Part shown: positions 34,607 to 42,444 of the stretch, piece after piece
Numbering within the stretch: the stretch's first letter is position 1
Layout of the letters: each line of letters starts with the position of its first letter
NCBI GenBank assembly: GCA_040830705.1
Contig: JBFOME010000003.1
Location: forward strand, 61,510-125,509
Origin: Ruegeria_C sp040830705
GTDB lineage: Bacteria; Pseudomonadota; Alphaproteobacteria; Rhodobacterales; Rhodobacteraceae
Direction of reading: 5' to 3'
DNA length: 64,000 nt
The notes under the pieces: generated by a model
The model's database searches: none
What the model saw: the letters and a program-made list of their open reading frames with translations, nothing else
What the model was told of the DNA's origin: nothing
Made by a program: the position numbers and the translations under genes

Positions 34607-35163
34607 GCGATGGTCGCGATTTCTGGTCCCGGCGGCGTGCCGGGGTTGAGGCCGAAGCCCATGCGGTGGAGGCACGCGCCGCCGAAGCTGAGGTCGCCAA
34701 ACTGGAGGAGCGCCCAGATGATGAGATACTGGCCGAATTGAGGCTGCCTGAACCGGAGGATTTGGAAAGCCCCGACGCGGTGCGGGAATTCCTGAAGGCC
34801 GAGTTGCCGCAACGTCTGAAGACCCGCGCTTTGCGACGGCTGTGGCGCTTGAACCCGACGCTCGCCAATCTCGACGGGCTGGTCGACTATGGCGAGGACT
34901 ATACCGACGCGGCCACGGTCGTCGAAAACCTGCAGACCGCCTATCAGGTCGGCAAGGGCATGCTGACTGCTTTTGTCGAAGAGCAAGACGAAGATGCGGT
35001 TGAAGCGGACGCGGTTCAAGAAACCGAAGAAGAGATCGAAGAAGACGAGCCTGCTCCACAGATTGTGCAGGCCGAGCCACAGCCCCCGCCAACCCCAGAA
35101 CCTGAGCCGGTCGCGACGCCACAGCGCCGGATGCGGTTCAGTTTCGACACGACCCAAGGATGA
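34603..35163 (+). CDS. DUF3306 protein of the FDH island
   Basis: A 186-residue protein starting at TTG 34603, overlapping the DUF3305 stop. The N-terminal MSDGRDFWSRRRAGVEAEA and the core ALRRLWRLNPTLANLDGLVDYGEDYTDA are the DUF3306 pattern. The last 55 residues are Glu/Pro-rich and probably disordered. It works with DUF3305 in formate dehydrogenase maturation, by association. Start of the TorD gene overlaps its stop (ATGA). Confidence 0.78.
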   Translation: MSDGRDFWSRRRAGVEAEAHAVEARAAEAEVAKLEERPDDEILAELRLPEPEDLESPDAVREFLKAELPQRLKTRALRRLWRLNPTLANLDGLVDYGEDYTDAATVVENLQTAYQVGKGMLTAFVEEQDEDAVEADAVQETEEEIEEDEPAPQIVQAEPQPPPTPEPEPVATPQRRMRFSFDTTQG

Positions 35164-35783
35164 AAGACCCGAAGATGGACGCCGCCCAGGATATTCAAAT
35201 TACCGACATGGATCGCGCCCGCGCCGATCTGTACAATTTCCTCGGTACATTGCTGGCTGGACCCCCGGATGACATGCTGTTGTCGCAGACCGCAGGCCTC
35301 ACAGGCGACGACACCGAGTTGGGGCAGGCCATCGGTACGCTGGCGAAACTGGCCCGCGTGACCAAGCCCAAGGCGGCTGAAACGGAGTTCAACAAGCTTT
35401 TCATCGGTTTGGGGAGGGGTGAACTATTGCCCTTTGCCAGCTACTACCTAACTGGATTCCTGAACGAAAAGCCGCTGGCGCTGTTGCGCCAGGACATGGC
35501 GACGCGCGGCATGCAGCGCGCGGAGACCGTGTTCGAACCCGAAGACAGTATTGCCAGTCTGATGGAGATGATGGCGGCCATGATCGTTGGCCGATTTGGC
35601 GCGCCTGCCGATCTGGCGGCGCAAAAACAGTTCTTCAACAAACATATCGGCCCTTGGGCGGGGCATTTCTTTACCGATCTCGAAGAGGCCAAAACCTCTG
35701 TCTTCTATACACCCGTCGGCACGGTGGGTCGGATTTTCATGTCTGTGGAGGCGGAAGCCTTCCGGATGAGCGGCGCCGAGTGA
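35160..35783 (+). CDS. TorD/DmsD-type molybdo/tungsto-enzyme chaperone
   Basis: A 207-residue all-helical protein. ARADLYNFLGTLLAGPPDD at the N-terminus, LLPFASYYLTGFLNEKPLALLRQDM in the middle and EPEDSIASLMEMMAAMI are typical of TorD-family chaperones, which bind the Tat signal of a molybdo- or tungsto-enzyme and guide cofactor loading. The client is expected to be FdhA, whose gene lies 400 bases downstream. Start overlaps the DUF3306 stop. Confidence 0.85.
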   Translation: MKDPKMDAAQDIQITDMDRARADLYNFLGTLLAGPPDDMLLSQTAGLTGDDTELGQAIGTLAKLARVTKPKAAETEFNKLFIGLGRGELLPFASYYLTGFLNEKPLALLRQDMATRGMQRAETVFEPEDSIASLMEMMAAMIVGRFGAPADLAAQKQFFNKHIGPWAGHFFTDLEEAKTSVFYTPVGTVGRIFMSVEAEAFRMSGAE

Positions 35784-35796
35784 TCGGCGATAAAAG

Positions 35797-35814
35797 GGCC
35801 GGGGCAACCCGGCC
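35797..35814 (+). other. RNA hairpin after the TorD gene
   Basis: GGCCGGG, loop GCAA, CCCGGCC: a perfect 7-bp stem with a GNRA-type tetraloop, 13 bases after the chaperone stop. No T-run follows, so it is more likely a processing or stability element than a terminator, setting the higher output of the structural genes apart from the accessory ones. Confidence 0.5.
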
Positions 35815-35838
35815 ATAACATCGAGAGGAGACGTGTCG

Positions 35839-36027
35839 ATGAGCAGGAAAGAAGAGGGCGCATCGCGCCGCGACTTCCTGAAACTGGCCACGACCACGGC
35901 ACCCGTGGCCGCGGTAGCGGTGGTAGCAACCGGCGCGCAGGCCGAGGCAGCAGAGCCCGACCTGAGCAAGGAGACGATGCAGGATACCGCGCATACGCGC
36001 GCGTATTTTGACAGCGCGCGGTTCTGA
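35839..36027 (+). CDS. Small Tat-signal protein of the FDH operon
   Basis: A 62-residue protein with GAGAGGAGAC before ATG 35839 (a GTG at 35833 is possible). It has a Tat motif SRRDFLKLA and a hydrophobic stretch to about residue 35 (AQAEA), leaving a short acidic mature part (DLSKETMQDTAHTRAYFDSARF). It is the small Tat protein commonly found just before fdhA in these operons. Role unknown; it may escort FdhA or be a small subunit of the complex. Confidence 0.8.
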   Translation: MSRKEEGASRRDFLKLATTTAPVAAVAVVATGAQAEAAEPDLSKETMQDTAHTRAYFDSARF

Positions 36028-36055
36028 CCGCGCCCACAGAGGAGGAGGGCCGCGC

Positions 36056-36071
36056 CCGGGAAAGAGCCCGG
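36056..36071 (+). other. Short hairpin in the fdhA leader
   Basis: CCGGG, loop AAAGAG, CCCGG in the 153-bp gap before fdhA. The gap is long for an operon and purine-rich, with repeated AGCAA/AACC units after the hairpin. It may tune fdhA translation or mRNA processing. Confidence 0.35.
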
Positions 36072-36180
36072 ACGAGGCAGGACGAAAGCGACTGGTTGCG
36101 TGACGCCCGACTGCTGGAGACCAATAGGGAAAACCAAGCGAGCAACCCGAACCAACGGGACGCAAGCAAGGGAGGAAACA

Positions 36181-39078
36181 ATGCTTAGGAAAAAGACCAA
36201 CGGGGTTGCGCGACGCCCCCAGCGGACAAGTATCCTGTCTGAAGCAGCCAATGCCTCGGTAGATCGGCGCGCGTTTCTGCGCGGCTCGGGGCTGGTGATC
36301 GGGGGCCTGTCGGCGATTGCCGCCACGGGCGGGACGGTCACCCAGGCCAGCGCTGCCGCTGGGGCAGCAGGCAAAGTGGATTTGAAGAAATCGGTATGCA
36401 CGCACTGCTCGGTCGGCTGTACGGTTGTGGCCGAGGTGCAGGACGGGGTCTGGACCGGTCAGGAGCCCGGTTGGGACAGCCCGTTCAACCTGGGCGCCCA
36501 TTGCGCCAAGGGGGCTTCGGTGCGCGAGCATGCCCATGGCGAGCGCCGCCTGAAGTATCCGATGAAGAAAGAGGGTGGTGAGTGGAAACGCATCAGCTGG
36601 GAACAGGCGATTAACGAGATCGGCGACGGCATGATGACGATCCGGGACGAAAGCGGCCCGGACAGCGTCTATTGGCTGGGCTCGGCCAAGCATAACAACG
36701 AACAGGCCTATCTGTTCCGCAAATTCGCCGCCTATTGGGGCACGAATAACGTGGACCATCAGGCGCGGATCTGCCACTCAACCACCGTTGCGGGTGTTGC
36801 GAATACATGGGGCTACGGCGCCATGACCAACAGCTACAACGACATCCATAACTCCAAGGCGATCTTCATCATCGGCGGCAACCCGGCCGAGGCGCACCCT
36901 GTCTCGCTGCTGCACCTGCTGCGCGCCAAGGAGCAGAACAACGCGCCGGTGATCGTCTGCGATCCGCGTTTTACCCGCACTGCGGCCCATGCGGACGAAT
37001 ATGTGCGCTTCCGTCCCGGCACGGATGTGGCGCTGATCTGGGGAATTTTGTGGCACATCTTCGACAATGGCTGGGAGGACAAAGAGTTCATCCGCACCCG
37101 TGTCTGGGGCATGGATCAGATCAAGGACGAGGTTGCCCGCTGGACCCCCGAAGAGGTCGAGCGCGTGACCGGCGCGCCCGGTTCGCAGCTCAAGCGCGTG
37201 GCGCGGACCATGGCCAATAATCGCCCCGGCACCGTGATCTGGTGTATGGGTGGCACGCAGCACACCAATGGCAACAACAACACCCGTGCCTATTGCGTGC
37301 TGCAGCTTGCGCTGGGGAACATGGGCACAAGCGGTGGCGGCACCAATATCTTCCGCGGCCATGACAATGTGCAGGGCGCAACCGACCTTGGTGTTCTCAG
37401 CCACACGCTGCCCGGCTATTACGGCCTGTCGGCAGGGGCCTGGGGCCATTGGGCGCGCGTTTGGGGCGAAGACCCCGAATGGCTGGCTGGTCAGTTTGCC
37501 AAGACCACCGGCGCGGATGGCAAGGAGAAGTCGCTACAGAACCTCACCGGTATCCCGGTGTCGCGCTGGATCGACGGCATCCTTGAAGACCCCGACAACA
37601 TGGACAACCCCGACAAAGTGCGGGCCATGGTGCTGTGGGGTCATGCGCCGAACTCGCAGACCCGCATGGTCGAGATGAAGAAGGCGATGGAGCAACTGGA
37701 CATGCTGGTTGTGATCGACCCCTTCCCGACCGTCTCGGCGGTGCTTCATGACCGGACCGATGGGGTGTACCTGTTGCCGGCCACGACGCAGTTCGAAACC
37801 CGTGGCTCGGTCACCGCCTCGAACCGGTCGCTGCAATGGCGTGAACAGGTGATCGAACCGCTGTTTGAGTCCAAGCCTGATCACGAGATCATCGCGCTGC
37901 TGTCGCAGAAGTTCGGCTTCCATGACCGTATCTTCCGCAACATCAAGCTGGAAGAGGATGGTCTGACGCCCGAACCAGAGGACACGCTGCGCGAGATCAA
38001 TCGCGGCATGTGGACGGTGGGCTATACCGGCCAGAGCCCCGAGCGGATCAAGAAGCACATGGCGAACCAGCACACGTTCGACCGGACGACGCTGCAAGCC
38101 GTGGGTGGACCTGCGGATGGGGACTATTACGGTCTGCCATGGCCCAGCTGGGGCCCGCCTGAGATGAACCATCCGGGCACGCCGAACCTCTATGACATGT
38201 CCAAGCCTGTGGCTGAGGGTGGTTTGACCTTCCGCGCGCGCTTTGGCGTTGAACGGGACGGTGAGAACCTGCTGGCCGAAGGGGTCGCAAGCGCGGGATC
38301 GGAGATTCAGGATGGCTATCCGGAATTCACGATGCAGATGCTGATGGATCTCGGCTGGGACGGTGACCTGACCGCCGAGGAACGCGCCGCGATCGATGCG
38401 GTGGCGGGGCCGGACACCAACTGGAAAACCGACCTGTCTGGCGGCATCCAGCGGGTGGCGATCGAGCATGGCTGCGCACCCTTCGGGAACGCCAAGGCCC
38501 GCACGGTTGTGTGGACCTTCCCCGATCCGGTGCCGGTGCATCGCGAGCCGCTTTACACCAACCGCAGGGATCTGGTGGCTGATTACCCGACCTACGAAGA
38601 CCGCAAGTTCTATCGCCTGCCGACGATGTACGCATCGATCCAGAAGCAGGACTTTTCAAAGGACTACCCGATCATCCTCACCTCTGGCCGTCTGGTCGAA
38701 TATGAGGGCGGCGGGGACGAAACCCGGTCCAACCCGTGGCTGGCCGAGTTGCAGCAGGACATGTTCGTCGAGATCAACCCGCGCGACGCCAACAATCTTG
38801 GTGTGCGGGACGGCAGTCAGGTCTGGGTCGAAGGGCCCGAAGGCGGCAAGGTCAAGGTTATGGCGATGGTTACCAACAGGGTGGGCGAAGGCGTTGCCTT
38901 CATGCCGTTCCACTTTGGCGGCCATTTCCAGGGCGAAGACCAGCGGTCCAAGTACCCCGAAGGGGCGGACCCCTATGTGTTGGGCGAAAGCACCAACACC
39001 GCCCAGACCTATGGCTACGATTCAGTGACCCAGATGCAGGAGACCAAAGCGACTCTCTGCAAGATCTGGACAGCGTAA
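36181..39078 (+). CDS. fdhA: Formate dehydrogenase alpha subunit, Cys-type, Tat-exported
   Basis: A 965-residue catalytic subunit of periplasmic formate dehydrogenase (formate to CO2). ATG 36181 follows GGAGGAAACA. Tat signal DRRAFLRGS at 29-37. The 4Fe-4S cluster uses Cys73, 76, 80 and 108 (CTHCSVGC...CAKG). The active-site residue aligned with selenocysteine of E. coli FdnG is Cys198, followed by His199 (QARICHSTT), so no selenocysteine is needed. The molybdopterin-binding C-terminal domain starts near YPIILTSGRLVEYEGGG. The tupBCA genes in the same island argue that the metal is tungsten. Followed by fdhB 13 bases later. Confidence 0.93.
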   Translation: MLRKKTNGVARRPQRTSILSEAANASVDRRAFLRGSGLVIGGLSAIAATGGTVTQASAAAGAAGKVDLKKSVCTHCSVGCTVVAEVQDGVWTGQEPGWDSPFNLGAHCAKGASVREHAHGERRLKYPMKKEGGEWKRISWEQAINEIGDGMMTIRDESGPDSVYWLGSAKHNNEQAYLFRKFAAYWGTNNVDHQARICHSTTVAGVANTWGYGAMTNSYNDIHNSKAIFIIGGNPAEAHPVSLLHLLRAKEQNNAPVIVCDPRFTRTAAHADEYVRFRPGTDVALIWGILWHIFDNGWEDKEFIRTRVWGMDQIKDEVARWTPEEVERVTGAPGSQLKRVARTMANNRPGTVIWCMGGTQHTNGNNNTRAYCVLQLALGNMGTSGGGTNIFRGHDNVQGATDLGVLSHTLPGYYGLSAGAWGHWARVWGEDPEWLAGQFAKTTGADGKEKSLQNLTGIPVSRWIDGILEDPDNMDNPDKVRAMVLWGHAPNSQTRMVEMKKAMEQLDMLVVIDPFPTVSAVLHDRTDGVYLLPATTQFETRGSVTASNRSLQWREQVIEPLFESKPDHEIIALLSQKFGFHDRIFRNIKLEEDGLTPEPEDTLREINRGMWTVGYTGQSPERIKKHMANQHTFDRTTLQAVGGPADGDYYGLPWPSWGPPEMNHPGTPNLYDMSKPVAEGGLTFRARFGVERDGENLLAEGVASAGSEIQDGYPEFTMQMLMDLGWDGDLTAEERAAIDAVAGPDTNWKTDLSGGIQRVAIEHGCAPFGNAKARTVVWTFPDPVPVHREPLYTNRRDLVADYPTYEDRKFYRLPTMYASIQKQDFSKDYPIILTSGRLVEYEGGGDETRSNPWLAELQQDMFVEINPRDANNLGVRDGSQVWVEGPEGGKVKVMAMVTNRVGEGVAFMPFHFGGHFQGEDQRSKYPEGADPYVLGESTNTAQTYGYDSVTQMQETKATLCKIWTA

Positions 39079-39091
39079 GGAGACATGAGAG

Positions 39092-39685
39092 ATGGCAAGA
39101 GCAAAGTTTCTCTGCGATGCCGAGCGCTGCATTGAATGCAACGCCTGTGTCACGGCCTGTAAGAACGAGCATGAGGTGCCCTGGGGCATCAACCGCCGTC
39201 GCGTGGTGACCATCAATGATGGCGACCCGGGCGAGAGGTCGATTTCCGTGGCCTGCATGCATTGTTCCGATGCGCCCTGTATGGCGGTCTGCCCGGTGGA
39301 CTGCTTCTATCAGAACGAGGAGGGGGTGGTTCTGCACTCCAAGGACCTCTGCATTGGCTGCGGATATTGCTTCTACGCGTGCCCCTTCGGCGCACCGCAA
39401 TTCCCGCAGGCGGGCAACTTCGGATCGCGTGGCAAGATGGACAAATGTACATTCTGCGCCGGTGGCCCCGAAGAAACCCACTCCACCGCCGAGTTCGCCA
39501 AATATGGGCGCAACCGGATCGCCGAGGGCAAACTGCCCATCTGCGCCGAGATGTGTTCGACCAAGGCGCTGCTTGCTGGGGATGGCGACGTCGTGTCGGC
39601 CATCTACCGCGAGCGTGTGGTGGCCCGCGGCTTCGGTTCGGGCGCGTGGGGTTGGGGGTCAGCCTATGGCCGCCAGGACGGGTAA
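39092..39685 (+). CDS. fdhB: Formate dehydrogenase beta subunit, iron-sulfur protein
   Basis: A 197-residue electron-transfer subunit with AAGGAG before the ATG. Four 4Fe-4S sites are built from CIECNACVTACK, CMHCSDAPCMAVCP, CIGCGYCFYACPFG and the later CTFCAG...CAEMC. No Tat signal, so it is exported bound to FdhA. It carries electrons from FdhA to the cytochrome b subunit. It lacks the C-terminal membrane helix of E. coli FdnH. Confidence 0.92.
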   Translation: MARAKFLCDAERCIECNACVTACKNEHEVPWGINRRRVVTINDGDPGERSISVACMHCSDAPCMAVCPVDCFYQNEEGVVLHSKDLCIGCGYCFYACPFGAPQFPQAGNFGSRGKMDKCTFCAGGPEETHSTAEFAKYGRNRIAEGKLPICAEMCSTKALLAGDGDVVSAIYRERVVARGFGSGAWGWGSAYGRQDG

Positions 39686-39731
39686 ACCCCGTTAGCGACC
39701 GGCGCGCCTTCGCGCGGGCCGCATTGATCAT

Positions 39732-39759
39732 GCCGGGACCATGACAAAACGGTCCCGGC
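39732..39759 (+). other. Intercistronic hairpin between fdhB and fdhC
   Basis: GCCGGGACC (39732-39740) and GGTCCCGGC (39751-39759) make a perfect 9-bp stem with a ten-base loop. There is no T-run. It may end part of the transcripts or protect the upstream mRNA, so that less fdhC is made. Confidence 0.5.
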
Positions 39760-39875
39760 TAGTATTGCCAGATATCGCATCCTTGATGCGACAGAATTTG
39801 AGGGCGTGGCGTGCCCATTGCCCCGCTACTTGTGGATGTTTTCGTGTCCTACCGCTTCGCTACTTGAGGACCCAT

Positions 39876-41057
39876 ATGCGCACTCTTCTTTGCATACTCG
39901 CCCTTTGTCTGGCGCTGCCGATGGCGGCGCAGGAAGCCACGCCTACACCGGACCGGTCCGCCACCGGCGGTGCGCAAACGCTTGAAGACATCATGGCGCG
40001 ACAGCGTGGTGAGCAGGTTGCGCCCAAAACCGGCGATGCGGCCGGTGCGGCCCGCGATCTGTCGGGCCAATTGGGCACATTGGGCGGAGCTTCGGACCCG
40101 GAGCTCTGGCGACAGCTCCGCTACGGATCAGCGGACATAACAGTTTCGTCGGGGGGCGAGGTCGCTTCGGTACTGATGCAAGATGGCGGTATGGCATGGC
40201 TGGAGTTTCGCAAAGGGCCGCTTGCGACTTATGGCGGCTACCTACTGTTAGGAACCATTGCCTTGCTGGCGGTGTTTTTTGTCCTGAGGGGCCGGATTCG
40301 GCTGGATTACGAAAAAACTGGCCGCACCGTAACCCGGTTCAAGACGTTCGAACGCGCGGCGCATTGGTTGCTAGCAGGGTCCTTCATCCTGTTGGGGATT
40401 ACCGGTCTTCTGACCTTGTTCGGGCGAATGCTAATTGCGCCCTATGTTTCCAAGGAATTTAACGCGACCCTGCTGTTGGGATCGAAATTCATCCACAACA
40501 ACGTGGCCTGGGCCTTTATCGTCGCGCTGATCGTGGTTTTCTGCCTCTGGGTCTGGCACAATATTCCCAACCGCACCGATATCACCTGGTTCGCGCAGGC
40601 CGGGGGTATTGTAGGTTCCAAACACCCTCCTGCAAAGAAGTTCAATGGTGGGCAGAAGATCATCTTCTGGAGCGTGATCCTGCTGGGGGCGTCGATTTCA
40701 CTCTCTGGAATTTCGCTGCTGTTCCCGTTTGAGTTCCCGATGTTCCTGAAGACCTTTGACATTTTGCGCAGCGTGGGTATCACCGAACTGCCCTTCTATG
40801 GCCCGCTGCCCACCGCACTCGCGCCGCATGAAGAGATGCAATATGCCCAAGCCTGGCACGCGATTGTTGCCTTTGTCCTGATGGCGATCATCATCGCCCA
40901 TATCTATATCGGGTCAGTGGGTATGGAGGGCGCTTATGACGCGATGGGTTCGGGCGAAGTCGACGAGGCCTGGGCCCGGCAGCATCATTCGCTGTGGCTG
41001 GAGGAACTGGAAGAAAAGGCGAAGGCGGCCCCCAAAGATGCGACGCCTGCTGAGTAG
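39876..41057 (+). CDS. fdhC: Formate dehydrogenase gamma subunit, cytochrome b
   Basis: A 393-residue membrane protein. ATG 39876 has GAGGA six bases upstream; the open frame before it has no coding look. Signal peptide 1-21, a periplasmic stretch of about 100 residues, then five hydrophobic helices. Haem b ligand histidines are likely in FERAAHWLLAGSF, SKFIHNNVAWAF, YAQAWHAIVAF and IIAHIYIGSVGMEGAYDAM, the last being typical of FDH cytochrome b556. It passes electrons from FdhB to the quinone pool. Its end overlaps the start of the WD40-cytochrome gene by 20 bases. Confidence 0.9.
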   Translation: MRTLLCILALCLALPMAAQEATPTPDRSATGGAQTLEDIMARQRGEQVAPKTGDAAGAARDLSGQLGTLGGASDPELWRQLRYGSADITVSSGGEVASVLMQDGGMAWLEFRKGPLATYGGYLLLGTIALLAVFFVLRGRIRLDYEKTGRTVTRFKTFERAAHWLLAGSFILLGITGLLTLFGRMLIAPYVSKEFNATLLLGSKFIHNNVAWAFIVALIVVFCLWVWHNIPNRTDITWFAQAGGIVGSKHPPAKKFNGGQKIIFWSVILLGASISLSGISLLFPFEFPMFLKTFDILRSVGITELPFYGPLPTALAPHEEMQYAQAWHAIVAFVLMAIIIAHIYIGSVGMEGAYDAMGSGEVDEAWARQHHSLWLEELEEKAKAAPKDATPAE

Positions 41058-42312
41058 CCTATTTCTGTGCCTCGCGCTGCCCGCCGCGGCGCAGGAGTTC
41101 ACCACCTACAAGGGCCATGGCGGGCCGATCATGGGCTTGGTGGTGACCGGGGATGGTAGGCTTGCCTCGGCCAGTTTCGACAATTCAGTTGGTGTCTGGA
41201 CCGGGCAGAGCCCGCGCTGGCTTGAGGGTCATGACGCGGCTGTGACCGCGATTGCCGAGGATAGAGAGGGCGTGCTGGTGACTGGGGGCGATGATTTCGC
41301 CGTGTGGCACTGGGGGGCAGCGCCTCGCAAAATCGGCCAGCACAAGGGCAAGGTGACCTCGCTCGCCGCATCGCCGGACGGATCGGTGCTGGCTGCCGGG
41401 TCATGGGACGGGGATATCGTGCTCTGGCCACTGCATGAAGGCGCGCCTGAAACACTGCCCTATCCCGGTGCGGGCGTGAATGCGGTGGCCTATTCGGCGG
41501 ATGGCACGCAGCTTTTTGCGGCGACTTCCAAGGGTGATCTCTTGCGTTATGACATGACCTCCCGCGACGCGGCTCGCCCTCTGGTAAGGCATGGCTTTGG
41601 CATCAACCGTCTGATCGTGAACGATGGCTGGATCGCCTATGGCGCGGTGGATGGTGTGACGCGTGTGATCGATGCCGAAACGGGCAAACAACTTGCCGAT
41701 TTCACCCTCGACCGCCGCCCGATCCTGTCGATGGCGTACCATGTGCAGACCGGGCAACTCGCCATTGGAGATGGCGAGGGGCACATTATGATGGTGGACA
41801 CAATAGACTGGCGCATCACTCGCGATTTCCGCGCCATGCGGGAAGGACCAGTCTGGGCGTTGGCCTTTTCCAAAAACGGTACAGTGATCCATGCCGGCGG
41901 AATCGATGACGTGATCTATGCTTGGCCGGTTGCATTGCTCGATACATATGACCCAGCAGGGGGCAACACGCGCAGTTTCCTGCGCGACGTCGCCACGATG
42001 AGCAATGGCGAGCGGCAATTCATGCGCAAGTGTTCGATCTGTCACAGTCTTGAGGCTGATCCCTCGCGCAAAGCTGGTCCAACGCTGCACGGCGTGTTCG
42101 GGCGCAAGGCCGGTGTCGTGCCGGGCTATCGCTACTCGCCAACGCTCGACAGGTCTGCGATTATCTGGACCGACGCTACAATCGACGCGCTGTTCGACGA
42201 GGGGCCTGATCACTATATCCCGGGCTCGAAAATGCCGATGCAGGTGATTGCTGGGGCGCAGGACAGGGCAGATCTGATCGCGTTTCTGCGCGAGGCGACA
42301 AAGGAGGATTGA
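41038..42312 (+). CDS. WD40 beta-propeller fused to cytochrome c
   Basis: A 424-residue secreted protein with signal peptide 1-19 (RLLSSLFLCLALPAAAQ). Residues 20-310 form WD40-like repeats (GLVVTGDGRLASASFDNSVGVW, SLAASPDGSVLAAGSWDGDIVLW, ALAFSKNGTVIHAGGIDDVIYAW). The C-terminal domain is a small class I cytochrome c with CSICH (332-336) and the Met ligand in GSKMPMQ. It is translated within the end of fdhC and is probably a soluble electron acceptor or docking protein for the FDH complex. Confidence 0.82.
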   Translation: MRRLLSSLFLCLALPAAAQEFTTYKGHGGPIMGLVVTGDGRLASASFDNSVGVWTGQSPRWLEGHDAAVTAIAEDREGVLVTGGDDFAVWHWGAAPRKIGQHKGKVTSLAASPDGSVLAAGSWDGDIVLWPLHEGAPETLPYPGAGVNAVAYSADGTQLFAATSKGDLLRYDMTSRDAARPLVRHGFGINRLIVNDGWIAYGAVDGVTRVIDAETGKQLADFTLDRRPILSMAYHVQTGQLAIGDGEGHIMMVDTIDWRITRDFRAMREGPVWALAFSKNGTVIHAGGIDDVIYAWPVALLDTYDPAGGNTRSFLRDVATMSNGERQFMRKCSICHSLEADPSRKAGPTLHGVFGRKAGVVPGYRYSPTLDRSAIIWTDATIDALFDEGPDHYIPGSKMPMQVIAGAQDRADLIAFLREATKED

Positions 42313-42314
42313 CC

Positions 42315-42440
42315 ATGAAGGCCATGATGATGGGCTTTGCCGCGCTGATCGTCATTTCGGTCGGCGCCTATTTCGGGCTGCACGAGCTGGGGTTTTCGAC
42401 CGATTTGCGCAACGCCGGCGACAGCGTGAGGTTGGACTGA
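42315..42440 (+). CDS. 41-residue single-helix membrane protein
   Basis: AAGGAGG precedes ATG 42315. The product has one membrane helix (residues 5-24, MMGFAALIVISVGAYFG) and a short polar tail. It lies two bases after the cytochrome gene and four before the regulator, so it is clearly in the operon. It may be a small subunit of the FDH-cytochrome complex. It is easily missed because of its size. Confidence 0.7.
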   Translation: MKAMMMGFAALIVISVGAYFGLHELGFSTDLRNAGDSVRLD

Positions 42441-42444
42441 CACC

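Noticed and set aside
37534..38541. 335-codon frame opposite fdhA
   Set aside because: Antisense shadow in a GC-rich gene; the product is Arg/His-rich with no domain.
36181..39078. Selenocysteine formate dehydrogenase
   Set aside because: The active-site codon is for Cys (residue 198), and no in-frame TGA is present.
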